Below, one piece after another: positions 44,838-53,165 of a stretch of DNA of 64,000 nt. Position 1 is the first letter of the stretch. The number at the start of each line of letters is the position of its first letter. This stretch comes from Flavilitoribacter nigricans DSM 23189 = NBRC 102662. GTDB taxonomy: Bacteria > Bacteroidota > Bacteroidia > Chitinophagales > Saprospiraceae. The translations under genes and the position numbers were made by a program. The stretch covers positions 62,001 through 126,000 of the forward strand of contig NZ_PDUD01000029.1 of assembly GCF_002646595.1 (NCBI RefSeq), read 5' to 3'. Under the pieces are notes generated by a model that made no database searches, was not told where the DNA came from, and saw only the letters and a list, made by a program, of their open reading frames with translations.

Positions 44838-45896
44838 ATGAACAAAAAGAAGATCATGCTATCCATTAGTTTTCTTTTCTTAATGAGTATGCTATTCGGT
44901 CAGCAAGCCGTTTTCGACCGAACCAAAAGTACCGTTTTATCGGATCAGAACAAAGTTGTGCAATTTCCGGATACCGTTTTTGCGGGGAGATCCTGCCTGA
45001 AACTGGACAGCCGGGAACAGGCGATCATCTGGCAAAAAGATCTGGACCTTCGAAATTTTCGATTGGAGATCGACATTGCCGGAGCAGTGATGTCCGGACT
45101 TGGATTCCGCGTCAAAGACGAGCAGAACTATCACTTCCTTTACTTCCGCCCCGGATACGGAGGTACCCGGGAGGCGATCCAGTACATTCCGGTTTATAAC
45201 GGAACCCTTAATTGGGTATTTTTCAACTATCCGGTATACGAAACGGCTACCGATATCCAATCACTGACGTGGTTTCACGCGGCCATCGAAGTGATGGGAG
45301 ACCGTCTGCGGGTATTTGTCGATCACAAAGAAGAGCCGGATATGGATATCGAACTTCCGGAAACGGGCAACGAGCGGGGAAGCCTTTTGCTACGCAGTAT
45401 GTTCGGAGTCTCCTACTTCGCCAATGCGGTCCTCTATGAATTACCCGAGGCCCTCCGGCAGTGGGAAATATCGAAACAGTTTCCTCGGGACCGGAAGTAT
45501 GCGTACGCCGATACGAAGTCAGTTCGGAGCTGGAATGAAATAAGTCCCGGTCCCGGGGAAGTGGTCAACCTAAGTCCTCACTTTACCCATCCCAACGGCG
45601 TGGTCTTTGCGCGCCATAACATTGTGTCTGACGAAAATGCCAAGCGGTTACTCCATTTTGACTTTGCCGGAAAGCTCCAGATGTACCTGAATGGGAAGCG
45701 ACTGTTCGAGTACGAAAAATACCAGGTGAACCGGAATGGAGAGCACGGGTTCACCATTGAATTACCATTACAAAAAGGGAACAATGAACTGGTGCTGATC
45801 TCCGAGGGAGATGGCTTTATCTTCGGGGAAGGCTTTAACGCGATGGGACGGCCTCAGCATCAGAACTGGGGCTTCAGCGCTTTTTTAGCAAATTAG
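44838..45896 (+). CDS. Secreted concanavalin-like (LamG-type) protein
   Basis: About 352 residues from the ATG at 44838, which starts at a signal peptide (KIMLSISFLFLMSMLFGQ); earlier in-frame ATGs at 44739 and 44826 give unlikely N-terminal extensions. Residues about 30-200 form a lectin/glucanase-like sandwich (LRNFRLEIDIAGAVMSGLGFRVKDEQNYHFLYFR, WFHAAIEVMGDRLRVFVDHKEEP), and a second sandwich follows (FAGKLQMYLNGKRLFEYEKY). No T9SS tail is present. Divergent from the HTH/TM/lectin gene, 116 bp apart, with which it may form a pair. Confidence 0.75.
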   Translation: MNKKKIMLSISFLFLMSMLFGQQAVFDRTKSTVLSDQNKVVQFPDTVFAGRSCLKLDSREQAIIWQKDLDLRNFRLEIDIAGAVMSGLGFRVKDEQNYHFLYFRPGYGGTREAIQYIPVYNGTLNWVFFNYPVYETATDIQSLTWFHAAIEVMGDRLRVFVDHKEEPDMDIELPETGNERGSLLLRSMFGVSYFANAVLYELPEALRQWEISKQFPRDRKYAYADTKSVRSWNEISPGPGEVVNLSPHFTHPNGVVFARHNIVSDENAKRLLHFDFAGKLQMYLNGKRLFEYEKYQVNRNGEHGFTIELPLQKGNNELVLISEGDGFIFGEGFNAMGRPQHQNWGFSAFLAN

Positions 45897-45906
45897 AGGC
45901 CTGTAG

Positions 45907-45965
45907 CGGAGAGCCGGATCTTGACCGCTTTACAACATTTGTAAAACAGGCTATCCGGTTCTCCG
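45907..45965. terminator. Bidirectional terminator between convergent genes
   Basis: CGGAGAGCCGGAT at 45907-45919 pairs with ATCCGGTTCTCCG at 45953-45965, 13 positions with one G-U pair, and TTTACAA / TTTGTAAA form a second small hairpin in the loop. It sits between two convergent stops, which fits transcription termination in both directions, although the U-tracts are weak. Confidence 0.6.
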
Positions 45966-45990
45966 TTGGTTTCGCTACGTCTTTGTTGGT

Positions 45991-48900
45991 CTACTGCTTC
46001 ACGATCTTCTGGATCTGCCGGATCCCATTCCCGGTAAGTTGCAGCAGATAAACACCGCCCGGTAAAGTACCCAGATCGATCGGCAGGCGATGTTTACCCG
46101 CTTCGAATCTTTGCTGCACCAGCGTCCGGAGTAGTCTTCCGTCCATGCTTCTCAGTTCAACCGTGAAGATATCATCGAGATTGGTGTCCAGCAGTAACTG
46201 CGCCGAGTGACGCACCGGATTCGGGATCAGTTGAAAATGGACCTGTTCCACGAAATATTCAACATGAAGCGGCTGCGGATCGAGCACGGCCCCGATCAGC
46301 CCGTTCGGCACAAATCCGGTAGCTTCGCGGATATTCAGTTCCTCGCCGGTGCGGGTGTTGCGCAGGCGATAGCGAATGATCTTTCCGGCATCCTCCGGCT
46401 GACCGTACACCAGGAGAAATGCCCGCTGCTCGTTGAGCACATCGATATCGCTAAAATCGGTAAACCCGCGACAAACACCGTCCACAAAGGCGCCCAGTAT
46501 CCATTCTTCGCCCAATCTTTTGGGCAGTACAGCATCTTCGATCGTGGCCGTCACCACCATATTGTGTTCCCAGGCGTGCGGGTCCAGTTCCCATCCGCCC
46601 CGGTAAGTGAGCGTACCCGAGCTGCCGAGCTGGAGTTTGTAGCCTTTGCCCGGATTCATGGTCGCCAGACTTCCCGTCCAGCCGGAGACGGCCTGATAAG
46701 TGGCAAACTCAGTTTGCGACTTGATCAGGTCGCCATCCGCTGGGGTGAGGTCCTGGAGGGTGGTTTCGGTAGTGGCCGGATCCTGACCGGCGTAACCGAT
46801 CCAGTTCCAACCGCCGGCAACATCGAGGTCATAAGGTAGCGGTAAGGCATTACCCACTATCCGGAGGGTATCGGCGTGGTCGGACAGATAAAGCATGTAG
46901 CCCATTGCCGGGTCCACATTTTTCAAATTGCCCTGCCAGCCGGTGGTAGCGGTATACTCCGAACTGCTTTTCAGTGATTTCAAAACAAGACGATTGCTGG
47001 TGTTCATAATGCTTTTCAAGACCTCGGACCGGTCGGTACTCACCGGATTGACATTGAGGGAGACAAAATTCCATCCCTGACGCAGTGGAATGACCTGGAA
47101 GTTCCCGGCCGGATGCAGGATAAAGGGCGCAGCGACGCTGCCCGTTACGGCATCTTCGGAAAAGGATACGGATTCAATGGCACCGTATTCCCGGCCGTCC
47201 AGTGCCGTCCAGAAACGGAATTCTATAGCTTCGGACTGATTACCACCCGCTCCGTACACCGTCATAAATGCCCGGTATACCTGAGCCGATTCCACGTATT
47301 CGATCGGAGCCACGCCCCGGATCTCTCCGTTGACAAAGGCGGCGATCAGGTCGCGGGTATCGGTGGACAGTTTATTGGAGCCCGGCAACACTTCAAACTG
47401 CATCACCAGGTTCATGCTGTTTTCGTAAGCAGCGGTATTGACGGACCAGTTGATGCGTTCCGCCAGGTATTCGATGGTAATGTTCAGAGACATCGGTTTG
47501 TTGTCCACCAGGGCCACTACCTCACCCTGGTAAATACCGGGAGGCAAAGACGTATCAAAGGCGAAATCAATCTTCGCTTCGCCGTAAGGCAGGATAACGC
47601 CTTCGGTCACCGCCGGACTTAACCATTCGGGTACCTTGATAACCGCCGGATCGAAATTTTCGTCCAGTGAAAAGGTTTTCGGGATATGGCTTAGGTTTTT
47701 CAAATTGGCGGTAAAGGAGAAATCACTATTGGCGGGCGCTACCAGGTTAATGATCTCCGGATCCCAGAATACGGGTTTGGCATTTACCGTAAAGGTCCAG
47801 TCTACTGCATATTTCTGAACGTTTCCGGACTCTGCACTTTTCAAATAGTGCACACGGGCCGCCAGTTCCACGCCTTCGTAAGCCGCGGAAAAGAGGTCAA
47901 TATTTTCGTCCAGTTCAAACAAGAATACATTGCCATTGACCTTACCGTTGACCACCAGATCGATGCCGGTATCCAGGCGTTTCAGGCTATATTCCACCCC
48001 CGCCAGGTTCTCGCTGATCTCCTGATCGAATACGACCATGATCTGTTCGCCCTGTTCCAGAAAGCCGTCCGCCGGACTGGGATAACCGAAAGGTGCCAGC
48101 GAACTGCGATCGATCACCCCGCTGATCTCATTGGAATAACTGATCAGACTGCCACCGTTGCAATTGGCGCTGACTTTGACCGTGTAGTTCCCGTCTGAGT
48201 AAGCGCTCAGGTCCAGGTCCAGATCATGGTAAGGGAAGGTCAGCGAGGCTTTGGGCACTTCCTGCAGCAGTGTGAAACCTTCATTGCCCTTTTTGATCCA
48301 TGCGGATACCGATTCAAAAGCCGCATTATTGGGGTCAAAACCACCAATAGTGATCGGCAGTACATTATTGCTGGCCTGATTGACGATCCAGTTATTGCCC
48401 GGAGACACCAGTGATACCTGAGAACACTGGCTTTCAAAATTCGCGCTGATGGAGATCGTATCGGCGTGCACCAGATTACCGCCATCCTGCCAGAGTTCGT
48501 ATTCACAGGGAGGATACACCATCACCTGGATATCCTGATAAGTATCGGCAACGGGGCCACGTTCTACCGTCAGCACCAGATCCGCGTAATTATTGGGACC
48601 GACAAATACAGAGACCGGAGAATTATTGATGATGTTCCCGGCGAGCCGCACGATCGCACCGTCCGGATTGGAAGTACCGATCACCCGGACGTGGTATTCC
48701 CGGGATTCCCCGGTTTGGCTGTTGTTCTGGATCCGGCAACTGTACAGTCCCGAACCGTCAAAAGGAATATTGTTGACGACCGTCGGGCTGATACTAAGCG
48801 CCGGCAGATCCCGTGCTGCGGTATTGGGTTCATAGGGGCAACTGGTACTGCCGGATAACAATCGGAAGATCGGCGTATCATAATCCGGATCCTGGTATAC

Positions 48901-51900
48901 ATTAAAGGTCACCGCATCTCCGATGTCATTATCCTCAATGACGTAGCCGATGGTACGCAGCACTTCTTCACTTTCGCTCTGGAATTCACTGAATTCATAG
49001 CTGGAAGTGATCATGGATCCGTTTTGAGTATCCAGATACAAGCCAATGGTGGATACGCTGACATCGACGGACTCTGTCATTTCGTCTTCCAGATAAACAT
49101 CGTACTGATAACTGGTTTCGATACCCTCCAGCACGGTATAGGATTTCGACAGCGTGGCGCCGGCGCTGATACTTACATTCTCGTCGCTTAGGAACTGCTC
49201 GGTAGCATTATCCCGATTGCTGGCGTTGGCTTCCAGGATGACGACCCAGGAATTGTAATCCGCCAGGTAATCATTGTACTGTCTCCTTCCGGCTTCGGTG
49301 GTGGTATCACTGAGCGACATCAGGGTTTGGAGCTGCGGTAGCAGGGCATTTTTGATGTGGCTTTCCGTGTAGATGAAAGTAGTGGCGAAGTCGTACAATC
49401 CAAAGATCAGGGAAGAGTCTATCTCCACTGCGCAATTGTTGAAGGAAACCTCCGTGGCAATGTCGTAGGTTTGGTTAAGGGCAGCGCCAATGTACACGTC
49501 GCCGCCTTCTCCCGTAAAATTTTCCAGGGAGGAGGTAGCAAAGTTCTCGGTAAAAGTGATGGTACTGATCAGGCCCTCTTCTTCGGATTCGTTCGTGCCC
49601 TGCGTCAGGCTCATTTCTACGGAAGATCCGGCCTTAGCGCTCGAAGGGCCCAGATCTATCTGCCCTCCTACGCTCAGGTCGGTAAAACTGCCTTCGGAGG
49701 TTCCACTCAGAATACTATTTTTGATAAAGGTGGAAATGGTCGTTCCCTTTTCGACAAATGCGTAGCTGTTGTCACCCGGAGGATCGTGCAGGATCAGTTG
49801 TGGGATCTCCGGGGTGGTCGTTACAAAATTGGGAGCGACGTTGACAAAACCTTCCAAGATCAGCCAGTGCGTAGTGGGGGCACCGTTGGCGAAGTCGGCT
49901 GTCGGTTCTACGGCGAAGTATTTTTGGTAATCCTTACCAGAATTACCCGTTGTAGCGTTGGGCTCCCCGGCTACCATATCGTATCGGGCTATACCATTAA
50001 CGATTGGGATCTCCTCGACGGAATTTTCGCGATCGCTGACTTCATCCTGGACGAGCAATACGCCCTCCAGTACCGGGCAATCCTGATCTCCCAATTCTTC
50101 AAACACTTTAATTTCGAGCGGATACTTTACGTTTTTCTGGACGATAGGCAAGTCAAAGTAAGGCGTTCCTGCACTACAGTCGGCCAGTTCGGCGCCGGCG
50201 GCGACAAAATCAATTTCGGTAGTAATAACTCCGCGGTAGATGAATTTCAGCGTGGGAAAATCTTCGGTGATGGTATCCACCGTAGTGCCGGTTCCCGTAT
50301 TTTCAACATTTAGTTTTTCGTAGGTGCCGGGAGCTTTTACATCAAACGAGATACCGGCGGAAAACTGGTCCAGGATACTCTGCTCACTGAGTACCGGCGC
50401 TTCGATCTTAGTCACCAGTAATTTATAACCGTCGCGCGGCGGCAGATCCGTCAGTACCAGTCGTCCGTCACTGCCGACCGTAAGATTGCGGGTGGTAAAA
50501 CATCCATCGGTATTCGTTAAACTTACTTCCACGGAAGTCCCCAGTGGAGTGGCACACCCACTCTGCACGAGTATTTCTATTTGGCGATTGGTCAGTACGG
50601 TGAAATCCAGATCATTTGCATCTTCATCCACAAAGATGCTGATCACCGATTCGGTCTCACCATCCTGGAATTCCAGATCCTCGTAGCGCGGCTCGAAACG
50701 GTACTGTCCACTGCCCACTACCACGTAAGACCAGGTACCGTCCGCGGCCGAACGTACGCCTTCATCCTGGCCGTTGACCATCATGGTAACGTTGGACACC
50801 CCACAACCGCTGTCCTGGTAAGTGATGGTACCGGATAAGGTGTGGGCGGAAAGATCGATGAAGTCAACATCGGAGGCGGTCCGGTTATCCATGGTGAGTT
50901 TCCGGGTAATGGAGGCGGGTTCGTATTGCTGAGAGCCATCCGATATCGGGCTGATCACAAATTCACCAGAGGCGTGGTAATAGATCTCGTCAATCTCAAA
51001 ATAGCCGGCCCCGTCGGTAGTAGCACAGTAGCTCGATCCCGAGCAGTTGGTGCCCGGTCCGCCTCCGATATTTCCGGCAGCAGGGGTTACCTCAATCTCC
51101 ACGTTCGGAATGCCAACGCCCTGCAGGGTTTTTACCGTTCCACGGATTACGCCATTCGGCTTGGAATATCCGCTTTCGGTTAGGATATAATTGCTGCCGT
51201 CAGGCATGAAATAAGTAAGATAATAAGTGTATTTCAACCCGGGTATACCCGTATAATCGTTATAGCTGGTAGCGTTTACATCTAGCAGAGCAATTTCTTC
51301 CAGTGCCCCGGTTCCATCCCAGCGCTCCACTTTTACGTAATCGGCAAACTTACTGGAATTGGCAAATGTCAGTGCTGTTCTTCCGTAATAATCTCCATCA
51401 GATGCATTGAAAAAAACGGTGCTTCCAAAGTCGGAGATTAATGGAGACTCTTCGCTCGTATCGTGTTTGTATACGGTACTTACCGAGTATTCGTAATCAG
51501 CACCGGGTGACAGAGAATTACCATCTACAAAACGATATTCATTACCTTCCACCGTAGCAATATGTACACCGTCCCGGTAGATGTAATATTCTACATCCGT
51601 TTCAGCCAGATCAGTACCTTTATTCCAGGTGATCTCTATACTGTAAGGGCTATAACCCTCTGATGCCAGAACATTTTTGGGCGGGAAGATGGGTTGGGTA
51701 ACGATCGTTTCGCCGATGGAACTACATTCTTCATAATCTCCACCGCTATTAATGCAGTTGTAGACCTGTTGTCCTTGAATGATAAAATTATGATTGGGGC
51801 CGAATGCCAGATTTCTTGTGCCCGTAGAACTTTCATTGATCAACTCCAGTACAACAAATACTGTAGTATTTTCACACCTGTCTTTAAATACGATTTCGTC

Positions 51901-52071
51901 AATTGGACAATCATCGGCTTCGGAATAATCCCAGGTAATTTCCACAAAATTATCACTATCCAGATTTTTGGTAGTTATTGCCTGAAAGGGATAGACCTGA
52001 GCGGATAAGGTCACGGGATGAAGCAGGCAAAATGTGGTCATCAGCAACAACGGGAATAGCCATCTTTTCAT
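45991..52071 (-). CDS. Giant multidomain secreted protein with T9SS type A sorting domain
   Basis: A 2026-residue protein with signal peptide (LLMTTFCLLHPVTLSAQ). The N-terminal part has fibronectin type III-like modules (PKNVLASEGYSPYSIEITWN), followed at about 310-490 by two carboxypeptidase-regulatory-like modules (GVIRGTVKTLQGVGIPNVEIEV, LSGTITYQDSGCGVSNVTMM), then a long beta-rich centre, two repeated segments of about 75 residues (WNFVSLNV..., WNWIGYAGQ...), and a C-terminal T9SS sorting domain (LIPNPVRHSAQLLLD ... GGVYLLQLTGNGIRQIQKIVKQ). It should be exported by the type IX system and attached to or released from the surface. Likely an adhesive or structural protein; no enzyme motif found. 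Confidence 0.92.
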   Translation of the reverse strand: MKRWLFPLLLMTTFCLLHPVTLSAQVYPFQAITTKNLDSDNFVEITWDYSEADDCPIDEIVFKDRCENTTVFVVLELINESSTGTRNLAFGPNHNFIIQGQQVYNCINSGGDYEECSSIGETIVTQPIFPPKNVLASEGYSPYSIEITWNKGTDLAETDVEYYIYRDGVHIATVEGNEYRFVDGNSLSPGADYEYSVSTVYKHDTSEESPLISDFGSTVFFNASDGDYYGRTALTFANSSKFADYVKVERWDGTGALEEIALLDVNATSYNDYTGIPGLKYTYYLTYFMPDGSNYILTESGYSKPNGVIRGTVKTLQGVGIPNVEIEVTPAAGNIGGGPGTNCSGSSYCATTDGAGYFEIDEIYYHASGEFVISPISDGSQQYEPASITRKLTMDNRTASDVDFIDLSAHTLSGTITYQDSGCGVSNVTMMVNGQDEGVRSAADGTWSYVVVGSGQYRFEPRYEDLEFQDGETESVISIFVDEDANDLDFTVLTNRQIEILVQSGCATPLGTSVEVSLTNTDGCFTTRNLTVGSDGRLVLTDLPPRDGYKLLVTKIEAPVLSEQSILDQFSAGISFDVKAPGTYEKLNVENTGTGTTVDTITEDFPTLKFIYRGVITTEIDFVAAGAELADCSAGTPYFDLPIVQKNVKYPLEIKVFEELGDQDCPVLEGVLLVQDEVSDRENSVEEIPIVNGIARYDMVAGEPNATTGNSGKDYQKYFAVEPTADFANGAPTTHWLILEGFVNVAPNFVTTTPEIPQLILHDPPGDNSYAFVEKGTTISTFIKNSILSGTSEGSFTDLSVGGQIDLGPSSAKAGSSVEMSLTQGTNESEEEGLISTITFTENFATSSLENFTGEGGDVYIGAALNQTYDIATEVSFNNCAVEIDSSLIFGLYDFATTFIYTESHIKNALLPQLQTLMSLSDTTTEAGRRQYNDYLADYNSWVVILEANASNRDNATEQFLSDENVSISAGATLSKSYTVLEGIETSYQYDVYLEDEMTESVDVSVSTIGLYLDTQNGSMITSSYEFSEFQSESEEVLRTIGYVIEDNDIGDAVTFNVYQDPDYDTPIFRLLSGSTSCPYEPNTAARDLPALSISPTVVNNIPFDGSGLYSCRIQNNSQTGESREYHVRVIGTSNPDGAIVRLAGNIINNSPVSVFVGPNNYADLVLTVERGPVADTYQDIQVMVYPPCEYELWQDGGNLVHADTISISANFESQCSQVSLVSPGNNWIVNQASNNVLPITIGGFDPNNAAFESVSAWIKKGNEGFTLLQEVPKASLTFPYHDLDLDLSAYSDGNYTVKVSANCNGGSLISYSNEISGVIDRSSLAPFGYPSPADGFLEQGEQIMVVFDQEISENLAGVEYSLKRLDTGIDLVVNGKVNGNVFLFELDENIDLFSAAYEGVELAARVHYLKSAESGNVQKYAVDWTFTVNAKPVFWDPEIINLVAPANSDFSFTANLKNLSHIPKTFSLDENFDPAVIKVPEWLSPAVTEGVILPYGEAKIDFAFDTSLPPGIYQGEVVALVDNKPMSLNITIEYLAERINWSVNTAAYENSMNLVMQFEVLPGSNKLSTDTRDLIAAFVNGEIRGVAPIEYVESAQVYRAFMTVYGAGGNQSEAIEFRFWTALDGREYGAIESVSFSEDAVTGSVAAPFILHPAGNFQVIPLRQGWNFVSLNVNPVSTDRSEVLKSIMNTSNRLVLKSLKSSSEYTATTGWQGNLKNVDPAMGYMLYLSDHADTLRIVGNALPLPYDLDVAGGWNWIGYAGQDPATTETTLQDLTPADGDLIKSQTEFATYQAVSGWTGSLATMNPGKGYKLQLGSSGTLTYRGGWELDPHAWEHNMVVTATIEDAVLPKRLGEEWILGAFVDGVCRGFTDFSDIDVLNEQRAFLLVYGQPEDAGKIIRYRLRNTRTGEELNIREATGFVPNGLIGAVLDPQPLHVEYFVEQVHFQLIPNPVRHSAQLLLDTNLDDIFTVELRSMDGRLLRTLVQQRFEAGKHRLPIDLGTLPGGVYLLQLTGNGIRQIQKIVKQ

Positions 52072-52459
52072 AAGGGATTACATTATAGGTTAATGAATAG
52101 CATGCATTAATTAGCCGCCCGACGGCGTTAAATCAGGATGCCGAAGCGTCCTGAAAACCTGGTCGGTTTCGGTAAACAGGTTTATAACCGGGTATTGGGT
52201 ATGAGAACAATGCAGACAGGCTGCTACGGGCATCTTTTCCGGATGCCCAGGCAGCAAAAGAGGGAGACAATAGCGTGGATACGATTTGGGAAGGCATAGG
52301 TCCGGTCAGTTCGTCCGAAGCTATACGCATTCGCCTGAAGATTGTGTGTATTGTAATGGTTGTATCTAAATTTGGCTGGTAAAATCAGCCGCAGCAAAAG
52401 TAAGGGCTATAACACTCCGGCGGTATAGCATCTTTGGGTGAGGGCGGTCCCCCACCCCA
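52072..52459. other. Intergenic region before the giant gene
   Basis: About 390 bp. Short open frames do not resemble proteins. It includes the 5' region of the giant gene and the 3' end of the response regulator, with a hairpin at 52436-52457. No consensus -7 element was seen on the minus strand. Confidence 0.4.
52436..52457 (-). terminator. Possible hairpin terminator after the response regulator
   Basis: GGGTGAGGG (52436-52444) and CCCCCACCC (52449-52457) can form a 9-bp stem with one mismatch and a 4-nt loop, just past the regulator stop. There is no U-run after it on the minus strand, so an intrinsic terminator is uncertain. Confidence 0.35.
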
Positions 52460-53089
52460 TTAGATCTCGCCTTTGAGTTTTTTGCTAATTAGTTCGGCTT
52501 TAGAGTGGATGTGCAGCTTTTTGTAGACATTCCGGATATGACTGCGGACGGTATTCATGGAGATCTGCATACGGTCGGCCACCATCTTGTAGGAGAGGCC
52601 GTCGGTGAGGAGCTGGACGACCATATTCTCTTTCTCCGTGAGCGGGGCATTCGTCGGAGTGGGACGAAAATAATCGATCACCATTTTGGCAATAGAGGGC
52701 GACATGGCGGCCTGACCTTCGTAGATATTCACCACCGCTTTTTGGATCTCATCCAGGCGGGTATTTTTGAGCAAGTAGCCCGAAGCCCCCGCGCAAAAGG
52801 CCTTAAAAACCCGGTCGGCATCGTCGTAGATGGAGAACATCAGGATATCCACCTCGGGAAAACGCTGTTTGACCAGACTGATGGCCTCCAGTCCGCTCTT
52901 TCCCGGCAGACCGATGTCCTGGATCAGTACGTGCAGGGTCGTTTGGGGCGTAATGATCTCGAAAAAGTGTTCGACGGAATCGCCCAGAACCGAACATTTG
53001 ATCCGGGGTTGCTGATTGAGGTAATCGGCCACCATCTCCCGAATGTGCGGGTCGTCCTCAATGATCCCTACTTGAATCCAGTCTTTCAT
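52460..53089 (-). CDS. LuxR/FixJ-family response regulator
   Basis: About 209 residues from the ATG at 53089 (MKDWIQVGIIEDDPHIREM); an ATG at 53116 adds nine residues. Receiver domain with acidic E11/D12/D13, phosphoacceptor Asp58 in LIQDIGLPGKSG, and GYLLKN with the conserved Lys; a LuxR-type HTH follows (LTEKENMVVQLLTDGLSYKMVADRMQISMNTVRSHIRNVYKKL). It is directly downstream of the propeller-type kinase on the same strand and is the expected partner. Target genes may include the T9SS cargo genes on either side, by position only. Confidence 0.93.
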   Translation of the reverse strand: MKDWIQVGIIEDDPHIREMVADYLNQQPRIKCSVLGDSVEHFFEIITPQTTLHVLIQDIGLPGKSGLEAISLVKQRFPEVDILMFSIYDDADRVFKAFCAGASGYLLKNTRLDEIQKAVVNIYEGQAAMSPSIAKMVIDYFRPTPTNAPLTEKENMVVQLLTDGLSYKMVADRMQISMNTVRSHIRNVYKKLHIHSKAELISKKLKGEI

Positions 53090-53165
53090 CTTACAAATAA
53101 ACGGGAAGATCTGCATATTTTACATAGCACGTTTGGGTGAGCGACTGTCTTCCCTTTAAAGCAGC

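Noticed and set aside
52133-52330. 65-codon minus-strand frame upstream of the giant gene
   Set aside because: No resemblance to any protein and composition typical of non-coding DNA.
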